Source: Diadema setosum (lineage: Eukaryota > Echinodermata > Echinoidea > Diadematoida > Diadematidae). From it: a stretch of 64,000 nucleotides of DNA. The notes beneath the pieces are model-generated. The model ran no database searches. It was not told the origin of the DNA and was given only the letters and a program-made list of their open reading frames with translations. The stretch's first letter is position 1. Each line of letters begins with the position of its first letter. The stretch spans positions 32,145,670 through 32,209,669 of the forward strand of contig CM067064.1 in the NCBI GenBank assembly GCA_033980235.1, read 5' to 3'. Shown one piece after another: positions 41,911-52,120 of this stretch. Made by a program: the position numbers and the translations under genes.

Positions 41911-43194
41911 TAAAAAAATTGATACAGATCATTATCAAGGGGATTGGCCAAGAGCTTTCATATCATCAGTCTTTAATAACACATTTTATAAAACAAATAG
42001 TGCACATTTCTCATGTGGGCATAAAATTATCCTTCCTCCTTAACTTTTGAACAGTCCAAATCACACAAGCCTTGTAAGTTTTGGACTGTCTTGCAGTTAA
42101 TCCAAGTTAGTGGCTAGCGCTTACAAACTCCCAGTGTAAGGAGCATTATCCGTACACTGTATGCTGATTGGCAAATGACACTTGATCAAACATTTTTTTA
42201 GGTTGTTAATTCTATGCTTTGTGATCCTCTAATTGTCATGATGTCTGGAAAGAAGACAAACAGACAGGCATAACCCAAACTTTCAGAAGAAAGTCATTTC
42301 TCTGTTTTTTCAAACATCACTTGAAATGACATCAAATTTGTCTGAAAAAAAAAAGGAATATGAGTATTCCAAGGATTTGAGCAAGGGCCAAATATCAAGT
42401 AGCATTCAGCTTCAGCGTGCGCACATAACATGACAGCACCAGACTAATAGTCCAGTCAAAATATGAAATGACCCCCAACTAATTGCAACAGAAACGATTC
42501 CACTTGCATTTGACCTGGAAGGGCAATTAAAATAACATATTAAAAGTTCCCTAAAATTCGAGTGGTGGATCAGTGTCTAATTTGCATAAATTCAAAATGG
42601 CCGCCATACAACCTATTTATGCCTATATCTCGGGATATCTAACCCACAGAAAGTAAATGCCGGTGTCTAAACCTATGTTTTTTAGGTCAAGGAATACAAT
42701 TATGTTATCTGTAGCAACTTTCAAGCATCCCTTTATATAGATTTTGCGTATATTTGCATATAATTACATGCAAAATGGCCGCCATATTGCCTGTGCAAGC
42801 CCGTATCTTCGTATACCATTAATGTAGTACACTCAGGAATAAGTCGCTTTATATCTGGACATAAAACCCGCAGAAAATAGATTCTGGTGTCTAAACCTAT
42901 GTTTTTTAGGTTGGGGAATACAATTATGATATAAGCAGTAAATTTCAAACTTCCCTTTATACATTTTTTTGCATATATTTGCATTCAATTAAATGCAAAA
43001 TGGCCGCCATAATGCCACTACAGGCTTATATTTCTATCTGTAAACGGTACCTAGTGATGGTGTCTGTGGTCTTTATTTTACTGCTGAGAATCACTGATGT
43101 AGAATACGTTCCACTCAGGAATAAATACCTATATTTCACTAAAAGTGTGCATATATTTATACATAAATCTATTCAAATTACTGCCGTAAATGTA

Positions 43195-45585
43195 ATTTCA
43201 GATATACGAATATAGGAGCTGCAGAACGTTAATTGTACTGTAATTTCAAGGGAAAATTTGTATGATACCATTCACAACCTTGATGATTATCCTTACACCT
43301 AGTGTTTATATTCTTGCATTGATTAAACGTATTGTATTACATTGTACTAACATTTTCTTGACATAAAGCCTCAGAACAGAAAACAACTGTAAGTAGCATC
43401 GAATAGAACATATTTTTATTTAGTAATAGTAATAGTAATTTCGATTTATTTTCATATTCCTCGATGAAAAAATACATCAAATATAACAAAATTAAATGAA
43501 GTACATGATATCAAGCTGGAGACATACATAAAATATTGCAAATATATAAAACATATAGTGGTCGATCTATGACGTTTTGAATCTGTGAATGGATGCTAAA
43601 GAAATATGAAGGAACCTACTTAAAAGCGAGCTTGTTGAGCGTAGGTCCCAGTTAACTGTAATCTCAACTTAGCGTCCAAAGTGTGCTCGATAGGTACACA
43701 AATATTGAAGTCTCAAATTATGTAGTAGGAATCGTTAAAATACTTCATGTACAATTGTATATTCAATGTATTATATTTTGTAATTTGCCCTCATGTTTAC
43801 TGCTTATACTTGTGTCTATGTTGCAATTCATTATTTAGTCTTCTTCTTTTTTTTGCCAAAGGGGGAGGAGGGGGTGGGCATGTCATCAAGTTCATGATTA
43901 TCAATAAGCTACTCTCCAAAAGTTTCATGAGTTTGGACATATCTCATATAGCTTTCAAAGTGTGCGATGATTTGTATCCATGTTTAGTCGATACTTGTGT
44001 CTTTTGTTGCAAAACTTTTGGTAAAGGCATGTTTATCTATGTGCAACATATGACCCTGATAATTTGTATGGAAGTGGATTTTGTCATATTTTTGCGCGGT
44101 TTCACCCAGTGACTTACTGAAAATGTAAAACATTTTGATTTACAGCCAGATACAAAAAAAAAGAAAAAAAAACGGAAATGCCTTAACATTTCTATTACTA
44201 GTACTCTGGATTCATCAGTCAATTAATACAAACAGCATCCTTCTCATCGGCTTCAAGCTCGTACAACACGTATAAATTCTTATAAATCTTACTTTTACCA
44301 TTTTTCGCGTTGTATCTGCAGCTTTATTAAAATAAATGTTTCCTATTGCATTGAGGCTTCGCACTAATAGCATTTTCATCAACACACAGGGTTTTTTCGG
44401 AAATGCGAGCAGCGTGAAGACTGAATTCAATTTGCTGGCAAAAAAGCAGTCTTAAGTCAGATAAAAAAAATACATAACATCATTTTCTGTTCCTGTTCCA
44501 AAAGGTCCCTTCCCTTCACTTCAGCAGCAGCTTTTCTTCATGTTAAACAGTGGAAGAAAAATGACATACAATCATTGGAATTTGGACAATTTGAGGAAGA
44601 TGTTTAATCAAAAATATGTTCTGATCACTACAGACAAAGCTGCAGCTATTAAGGAACTCCTGAAGGAAGTCTGATGCAATTGCAAGACAGGCTTTTAGCG
44701 ACTGGCAGTGTATAGTTCCAGGGCAAACAGATTTAACTGCACACAACCCATACCAGTGACAGATGTGGGCCATTATATATCAGACACTTGTAATGTTGTA
44801 TTTCTTAGATATGTGAGGAGTCAGATGATGCTGTTCTAATTGGTGACTAGGAATATATTTATGATATAATATATTACGTGTGGGCACTATGTCCCCCTCT
44901 GAATTTAGAGTTGCTGCTTTTATAAAACTAGAAGAGCATTGAGTAAATACATCAGTGAGTGTATTAGCATACTTTCAATATACTCATACTTGGGGATAGT
45001 GCCAAATAGAAACCAATTTTCACACGTTCATCTTCACAAAAAGTGTGTTATATTTGTTACCAAACTTGGCTGGTAGAATATTGGTAAAATGGGTACCATC
45101 TACCCCCCCCCCCCCCCCCCCCCCGACCACAGGATGCCCAAAGGCACCTAAAATCTGATCTAGGTGAGGCAGCCTTGGGGCTGAGACCAAATTATTGGGG
45201 ACCAATTTTGATTTTTGATCCTCTGTTTGAAAACACATGGTCAAATTTTCAACAAACTTAGTATTGTAGGTGCATTTATCGCTAGTGTCATGTACATATG
45301 AACATCATGCCTCCCTGGGCCCTGGAGGTCCCTAAAGGCTTCCAGATATGGCCCTAGGGGTTCCCAAAGTCTTCCAATTTCCTCTCTCCCAAGTAATAGT
45401 CTGTAAGAATGCATGGAAGGAGAACTTGAGATACTCGGGTGAGGGCTGGACCCCTGGGTCCTTTATTGAGAAAGTGAGTGAGTGACATGGTACCCTGATA
45501 TGACAAGAACAGTCTCTAAACAAAATGTCCAAACTTATGAAACTTTTGTAGAGTAGCTTATGGATATAAGCTACTCTTAATTTGA
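43195..45585. other. Interior of the long inverted-repeat element
   Basis: No transposase or other gene recognised. It holds a G run at 43860-43876 and a C run at about 45103-45124. The longest frame (121 codons at 43747-44112, plus) is Phe/Cys-rich without a known domain. Confidence 0.5.
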
Positions 45586-46319
45586 ATAGATTTATGTATA
45601 AATACATGCAAATGTTTAGTGAAATACAGGTAATTATTCCTGATTGGAACATATTTTATTCTACATCAGTGATTCTCAGCAGTAAAATTAAGACTACAGA
45701 CACCGTCACAGGGTACCTTTTACAGATAGAGAAATAAGCCTGTAGAGGCATTATGGCGGCCATTTTGCATATATGCAAAAAATGTATAAAGGGGAGCTTG
45801 AAAGTTATTGTTTATATCATAATTCTATTCCCCGACCTAGAAAAAAAATATATATCTTGAGACACCAGAATCTATTTTCTGCGGGTTTTATGTCCAGATA
45901 TATAGGGGACTTATTCCTGAGTGTATACATTAATGGTATACGAAGAGGTTTATAGTGACCTCGTCTACAGTCACTATGTCTATTTTCCAATTGGTCTACT
46001 GGCATATCGTCTATTACCGATTCGTCTAATACCCATTTGGTCTACAACTCGTCTTGTCCAGTACCCATATTGTCTAATAGTCACTTTGCCCACTACCCGT
46101 ACTGTCTAATACCCAACTCGTCTAAGGAGCATTTCGTCTACAAAACAATTGATCTAATAGCCAAATTGTCTACACTCACAATGTCTATTTGCCATGTCGT
46201 CTAATATCTATTTTGTCTACTACTAGTTAGTCTACTCCCACCTCGTCTACAAGTCATTTAGTCTAAACACTTTGTCTAGTTATCATATCGTCCAACCCTT
46301 AGTTTGTCCATACCCAATA

Positions 46320-46540
46320 CCCATCTGGTCTACTCCCAACTCGTCTACTCCCAATTGGTCTACTCCCAACTGGTCTACTACCAACTGGTCTACTCCCAAC
46401 TGGTCTACTCCCAATTGGTCTACTCCCAACTGGTCTACTCCCAATTGGTCTACTCCCAATTGGTCTACTCCCAACTTGTCTACTCCCAATTGGTCTATAC
46501 TCGTCTATACCCAATTGGTGTACTCCCAACTGATATAGTT
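46320..46540 (+). repeat. 15-bp minisatellite, left block
   Basis: About 14 near-exact units of TCTACTCCCAACTGG. Since 15 is a multiple of three, all frames stay open (STPNW, LVYSQ, LGVDQ repeats). These are artefacts. Confidence 0.95.
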
Positions 46541-46544
46541 TTAC

Positions 46545-47073
46545 TCTCAACAATTTACCCAAACTGATCATTTCCATCTGGTCATGCTAATAATGAATAT
46601 ACCACTTTGTCTAGTGTCCAGTCCGTCTCACTGACATGAACTATTCATATTAAACCCTGCCCTTGATTATAGCACAAAAGTCAATATTAGACTATTCTAG
46701 TTGTTAATTATTCCGCACATGCTGAATATAAAGACATACTAATCAATGGTGAGACATGACTATCCAGTCTACATTCTGGCCGTAAAATAACTAAATAATG
46801 ATAAACTAGCTCAGTTACAATCCTCCATCACAAACGAATTGTCAGTCATACGAAACAGAATTACATTTCGACCGACCACCCCAGTCCACCCGTATCTCCG
46901 TGCGCATGCATGCAGCGATCTTGGCGGGATCCCGAATGAGGAATTATCGAGTAATTTGATTTTCATTGCGTTTGGTACACTAGTGAAGGTACTAACGATC
47001 CGCGCGATGTGGGCGTGTAGTTGGATGGATTGACACGGTGACACCGGATGCTCGCGTATACTAGTACTGTGTT

Positions 47074-47111
<38 letters not shown>

Positions 47112-47535
47112 ACGTTTACATGTACGTAGTGCTGGGATGTGGTTACAGTAACTGTGAGAGAGATGCAGTAGGTTGTTTTGTGCATTTAACCGTTTACATA
47201 CATCAGTACGTGGCAGACAGAATAAAGAATACTGATAATGTACTTCTAATGTGTTCCTTTTCATTTTTACCATACTTATGATTGTGTATCAAAGTTGAAT
47301 GGATGGAGTGTTGAAGTTTGGACATATAAATGCTGCATGATTGCTTCTGATATAAATTACACATCCACCACAAAAATAACACAGCAAGTTTTTCACACTG
47401 TCGTGACATTATCTTTTTTTCCTAAAAAAAATGTCATAGAACATAAAAATTTAAACCAAATGGGGCACCAAGAGTGTTCAACCTATTTCACTGGGAAAAA
47501 AGAAACTGGATGAAGTAGACTTGAATAACAAAAAA
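46545..47535. other. Loop of the minisatellite element
   Basis: Unique sequence with a (GT)n tract at about 47080-47109 and no recognisable gene. The overlapping frames at 46811-47281 read through the GT tract. Confidence 0.5.
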
Positions 47536-47539
47536 ACAA

Positions 47540-47830
47540 ATATATATATATATATATAACTAATATTAGACCAGTTGGGAGTAGTCTAGTTGGCAGTAGA
47601 CGAGTTGGCTGTAGACGAGTTGGGTGTAGACCAGTTGGGTGTAGACTAGTTGGGAGTAGACGAGTTCGGAGTAGACCACTTGGGTGTAGACGAGTTGGGA
47701 GTAGACCAATTGGGTGTAGACCAGTTGGGAGTAGACCAATTAGGAGTAGACCAGTTGGCAGTAGACCAATTGGGAGCAGACCAGTTGGCAGTATAGACCA
47801 GTTGGGAGTAGACTGACTGGTTATTAGACT
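47540..47830 (+). repeat. 15-bp minisatellite, right (inverted) block
   Basis: A (TA)n tract at 47540-47558, then about 17 units of TAGACCAGTTGGGAG type, the complement of the left block but more variable. Further single units thin out to 48110. Confidence 0.95.
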
Positions 47831-48673
47831 AATTGACTATTAGACAAGGTGGTTGTAGACCAATTGGCTATTGGACAAAATGAGTTGTAGACTATTTTAT
47901 TCAAAATGGTCAATAGACATAATGGGTGTTAGACGAAATGTGACTTAGACAAATTGGACATTAGATAAAATGGCTAGTAGACGAAATGACAATTAGACTA
48001 ACTGCCATATAGACAAAATGGTTGGTAGACGAGTTGGTAGTAGAAGAAGTGAGTTTAGACGAGATGGCATTAGACTAGGTGGACAGTGGACAGGGTGGTT
48101 GTAGACGAGGTGCCAGTTTACCTACGAAGATACGGGCTAGCACAGGCAATATGGCGGCCATTTTGCATGTAATTATATGCAAATATACGCAAAAACTATA
48201 TAAAGGGATGGTTGAAAGTTGCCTCAAATAACATAATTGTATTCCTTGACCTAAAAAACATAGGTTTAGACACCGAAATTTACTTTCTGTGGGTTATATA
48301 TCCCGAGATATGGGCATAAATAGGTTGTATGGCGGCCATTTTGAATTTATGCAAATTAGACACTGATCCACCACTCGAATTTTAGGGAACTTTTAATATG
48401 TTATTTTAATAGCTCTTCCGGGTCAAATGCAAGTGGAATCGTTTCTGTTGCAATTAGTTTTGGGTTAACCCCCTTTTTGTTGTATTTTGACTGGACTATA
48501 AGACTTGTCTTGACTAGTGTTACTCAATTCAGTTTTAGTCAAAGAAAGTTGTGTTTTTGTGTTTGTAACCGAGAGCCTATTCGCAATATTAGAGGAAATA
48601 AAATCACCTCGAAAATTTCAGCGTACACAGCACTCATCAATGAATGACAGAGAGGTCTACATCATCATCTTAC

Positions 48674-48766
48674 CTCCTGTTTCTTCTTGTCAAACTCTGC
48701 CATGAAGTCATCAACTTTCTTTCGAAGTTTTAAAGGACCATATGGCTGCATATTCGTGGCACCATT
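48674..48766 (-). CDS. RRP7A: RRP7A exon, apparent one-base frame break
   Basis: A 93-bp exon with minus-strand acceptor GGTGGTATAG and donor GTAAGA. In the frame that joins the downstream exon it encodes LRKKVDDFMAEFDKKKQE, matching the family helix before the Glu-rich linker (human: a VDTFMEAYD-type segment). In the frame delivered by the upstream exon (phase 1) the first part reads EWCHEYAA, which matches the conserved W-x-x-x-Y that precedes that helix, but then runs into a stop. Both halves look conserved in different frames. The switch falls near the AAAA run (plus TTTT, 48728-48731). This suggests a one-base insertion, real or from assembly, or an unseen micro-exon. Confidence 0.85.
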
Positions 48767-49793
48767 CTATACCACCACCACCCAAAAGAGAGGAAGGAGG
48801 GGAAAAAAAGAATATACATGCAGTGAGCTTTGATTACAAAAGACCACTGATATAACAAATATTATTCATTGGCATAAAAGAGAGAGGAAAAAAAAATAAA
48901 AATCTTTCTGAAAATTTCAAATCTCCATTCTGTATTGATTGCTCTCCAAACTTGATAACGCAAATTTCTGATAAATCAACATGAATTTACTTAGCTCATA
49001 GAGTATGTTGTACACAAGAGCTTGATGGACATAAAGTGTCTTGATTATTAATTTATTACTTTGTCAAATGATAGCATGAATTTATGCATTTGATTACATA
49101 TATTATATAAAGTTATATGTCATATGTATAGCTTCATTTTTTGATGCTTTCAAAGAAGGGAGGACACGTTATTCAGAGCATCTTTGAAGAAAAAAGTCAC
49201 TTCCATGATTATTTCTGATCTTCGGAAAAATGCACTTGAAAATTGTAGATCGAGCTATCTGTCAAAGGTTTCACATCTCTTGCCCTACTTCAAATGAAGA
49301 ATGTTTTAAAGAGGTGTGCTCCAGGTGGAATACAGATATAGGATAAGGCATTTCAAAGCATTGCTTAATAGTTTCTTATAACCCATTGAGGACGGGCTGA
49401 TTTTGGTGCAACACGCGTTTCCCATAGACCTGGCCAATTATACTCGGGACTCGTCCACAACGAGTTAAAAAGAAAAACATTACTTGCCTCTTTTTTTTTA
49501 TTATGCTGATGACAATAATGAAGGAGGTACATTTTATTAAAGAATTTACATTCAACATTATAAGCAACTGATACCCTATATCATTTATCTAAATTGAGTA
49601 AATTGTATATGCCATATATTTGGCCAGTTTAATCTTCTGTGAATTGGTACCTCTCAATATTTTGCTAGTGGTTAAAAGTAAAGATAACAATATTTTAGCA
49701 TGTTTTCATAATATTCAGGAATATCACCCGACTCCAGAAATTTTCAAAATTATAAATTCCTGTGAAATATGTGGCGTATGCAGTATTACTCAC
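48767..49793 (-). other. RRP7A: RRP7A intron, 1.0 kb
   Basis: Consensus splice sites on both sides. AT-rich, no element recognised. Confidence 0.75.
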
Positions 49794-49933
49794 CTTTATA
49801 ACCCGTCGGTATAGAGCTCTCTCCCTCTGGTGATAGGACAAACGAAGATGCGTAGTGGTGCTTAAGAGCTTTTCTCAAGGACAATGCATGCTCGAAGACA
49901 ACATAGGCCACTTTGAAACCCTTGGGAAGTAAT
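49794..49933 (-). CDS. RRP7A: RRP7A exon after the RNA-recognition core
   Basis: A 140-bp exon with minus-strand acceptor GAATGTCAG and donor GTGAGT, taking one base in and leaving one base out. It encodes LPKGFKVAYVVFEHALSLRKAL, then SSFVLSPEGESSIPTGYK. Family members have PGF-x-VAYVVF followed by a helix and a loop leading to the K-W motif, so the match is clear. This is the last strand and helix region of the N-terminal RRM-like domain. Confidence 0.9.
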
Positions 49934-50469
49934 CTGACATTCACATATTAGATTTGGATAGGTGCCAACAAGAAATCAGGGGGGGGGGGTACTTAAAGCC
50001 ACTATTGAACATTGGGAGCAGTGGTTTTATAAAAAGGTCAAATTATCACATTTGATGCATACGTACAGACCTGTACGTATAGTTCAGTTGTATCACAGAA
50101 CAGCCTACGGTACAAAGACTTCGCAATAAAGCCACATATATAAGGAGATATCACTAATTATCTCAGTAAACTATTATGGTGACATTTTAACCTAGAAACG
50201 TTTTTTTTTTTTTTCATAAAACTATTGGTCACATTTTGTATAATAAATTATTCAATAATACTTAAGAGTGTAACAGTTTCAAAGCATATATCATATTCAA
50301 AGCAACTGTTTTGATACTGGAGGGTGTAACTTGCCCTATATACTAAGCCTGCCTTCTAGCTCATAATGACAATTAAAGAAAGTGGAATGGCCATTCACTT
50401 AAGGTACTATGCGACGTCATTTACCATGCATTTGATGTGTCACAGAATTTAGAACTTGGAAAAATACGG

Positions 50470-52058
50470 CGTGATGTCAGAACTTTTGAGAGTGTATTTA
50501 TTGAGGTCAAAACTTCAAATTAAGGTAGTATTATAATTGAGGAGATTTATCGACCACCAAGCTCGAACCCCGCTGAATTTTTAACGTTATTCTGCGGCCT
50601 TATCTCGAGCAGTTATTTTGATTGTAAGGCATGCTTTGTTATGGGTGATTTTAACCTAAATCTTCTTACAGTGATAATCCTTTATGCGCAGATTTTCTTA
50701 GCCTAATGTTGCGGAAATCATTTATTCCCCTTGCAGGGAAACCAACTGGAATAACTGTGATGTATCTACTCTTATTGATAACATTTTTGTAAATGACTCA
50801 TTTCTTGACATCACATCTGCCATAATAGTTTCTGACATCACTGATCATTTTCCAATCTATGCCCTTGTTCAAAATTTCATGACTACTAATGTTTTTCATA
50901 CCCATAATCCTGGTATTAGTGTAATGTCTGAATCCCGCCTTAATAAACTTTTTAATGAGAAATTAAGTTCAGAAGATTGGTCCACCGTATACAGTCAAAG
51001 CGATATTGATTTAGCCTTTGAAAATTTTATGAATATTTTAATTATTAATTATGATTCTAGTGTTCGTCTCCAAAGGCCTCACCATTCTAATTATAAAAAA
51101 GCACCACGACAACAATGGGTTACAAAATCTCTTCTCAGGTCCATTAATCGCAAGAATAATCTTTTTCACAAATATCGCAAGGATCCATGCCCTTTAAGCA
51201 AATTAAGATACACTAGTTATCGGAATATATTGACGAACCAAGCGAAATTATTTTTCGCGACAGTTTGTTAAATATAAATCTGATGTGAAGAGTACGTGAA
51301 AGGTGATTAACGAGACGCTCAACACAAAAATGATAAAATATATTTCAGCTGACGGCCGCCAGATTAATGACCTGGTCATTAGTAATTATTTCGCAAGTCT
51401 GGGTAAACATCTTGACATTAAAACCCCAAAAGCACCAACTGAATATCATATATATTTAGGTAATAGGATTCCTCAATCAATATTTTTTGAACCTATTGTT
51501 GAAGAAGAATAGATATCGTCAAGAATTTGAACAATAAAAAAAGTTCAGGATATGATGAAATTGCAAATTTTCTTTTAAAAAAATGTTTTAGATGAAATTA
51601 TTTCTCCTCTTACATACATCCTAATCAATCTTTATCTAATGGTAAAGTCCCAAATGAGATGAAAATCGCAAAAGTTGTCCCTTTCTTTAAGATGGGACAA
51701 AAAGACTTGATGAACAATTACCGACCAATTTCTTTATTGACTTCAGTCTCTAAAGTCCTTGAAAGGTTAATTTACACGCGATTATTGACATTCCTCAAAA
51801 ATCATAACATTTTATTAGATTCTCAGTTTGGTTTTAGAAAACATTACGACACAACCCATGCTTTATTTACTTTTATAGATAAGGTAGCTCACGCTCATGA
51901 TTTTGAGCATACAATTGGGGTTTTTCTTGATTTTTCTTAAGCTTTCGATACGATAGATCATGATTTTTTTTTCTAAATTGTGTCATTAAACAGATAGGAA
52001 GCAATTTGTTAACATCAATGGCTATGATTCGCAGTTAAAACCTATTTCATGTGGAGTC
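50470..52058 (+). mobile_element. Decayed LINE fragment, both ends missing
   Basis: Broken frames in LINE order. First comes an endonuclease part with IYRPPSSNPAEFL (about 50535) and MGDFN (about 50640). Then a linker (50879-51271 and 51303-51512), and the start of the reverse transcriptase (51659-51940: NNYRPISLLTSVSKVLERLI, QFGFRK), followed by a stop and AFDTIDH. It reaches PISCGVP at about 52040-52058, where the next element begins; the rest of RT is missing. Same APE-type LINE group as the copy at 59400. Confidence 0.8.
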
Positions 52059-52120
52059 CCTTCGCAAATCGTTCGCGTGCTCCGTGAATATTCACGGAGC
52101 ACGCGAACGATTTGCGAAGG
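52059..52120. repeat. 62-bp perfect palindrome at the element edge
   Basis: Centred at 52089/52090 (GAAT|ATTC). Each half contains CTTCGCAAATCGTTCGCGTG. It marks the junction of the LINE fragment with the GCGAA-rich array. Confidence 0.9.

Larger units (their letters stand above)
45947..48122. mobile_element. Nested DNA element made of 15-bp minisatellite
   Basis: Ends GGTTTATAGTGACCTCGTCTAC and (inverted) GGTAAACTGGCACCTCGTCTAC, with TACGAAGA duplicated on both sides (45939-45946 and 48123-48130). The uninterrupted left arm of the host element shows the empty site, with TACGAAGA present once. The left half consists of TCGTCTAnTnCCCA-type units and the right half of their complement, so the element is one huge imperfect hairpin. 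The 8-bp target suggests hAT, Merlin or a MULE-like family. No coding capacity. Confidence 0.85.
42448..48498. mobile_element. Long inverted-repeat element, Harbinger-like ends
   Basis: Ends TAGTCCAGTCAAAATA (42448) and its inverse (to 48498), each flanked by TAA (42445-42447 and 48499-48501). The left arm (42448-43190) pairs with a right arm that is now in two pieces (45590-45946 and 48131-48498), about 740 bp in all. Shorter inverted matches continue inward (AATAAGCTACTCTCCAAAAG at about 43905 against CTTTTGTAGAGTAGCTTA at about 45535). The arms repeat AAAATGGCCGCCAT, so each is built from two related modules. A 3-bp TAA target fits PIF/Harbinger. No transposase frame. Confidence 0.8.
40060..48673 (-). 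other. RRP7A: RRP7A intron, 8.6 kb, filled with repeats
   Basis: The splice sites on both sides are consensus on the minus strand. The intron contains the 160-bp tandem repeats (40900-41910) and the 6-kb nested inverted-repeat element (42448-48498), with little unique sequence between them. Confidence 0.8.

Noticed and set aside
43747..44112. A 121-codon Cys/Phe-rich frame
   Set aside because: It lies in the interior of a non-autonomous element, crosses a G run, and has no domain or splice support.
46272..46577. Open frames with STPNW, LVYSQ or LGVDQ repeats on both strands
   Set aside because: The 15-bp minisatellite is a multiple of three without stops, so every frame stays open. There is no start context, domain or composition of a real protein.
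46320..47830. Regular short repeats that could suggest a CRISPR array
   Set aside because: There are no unique spacers of constant length, units are head to tail at 15 bp, and the setting is eukaryotic.
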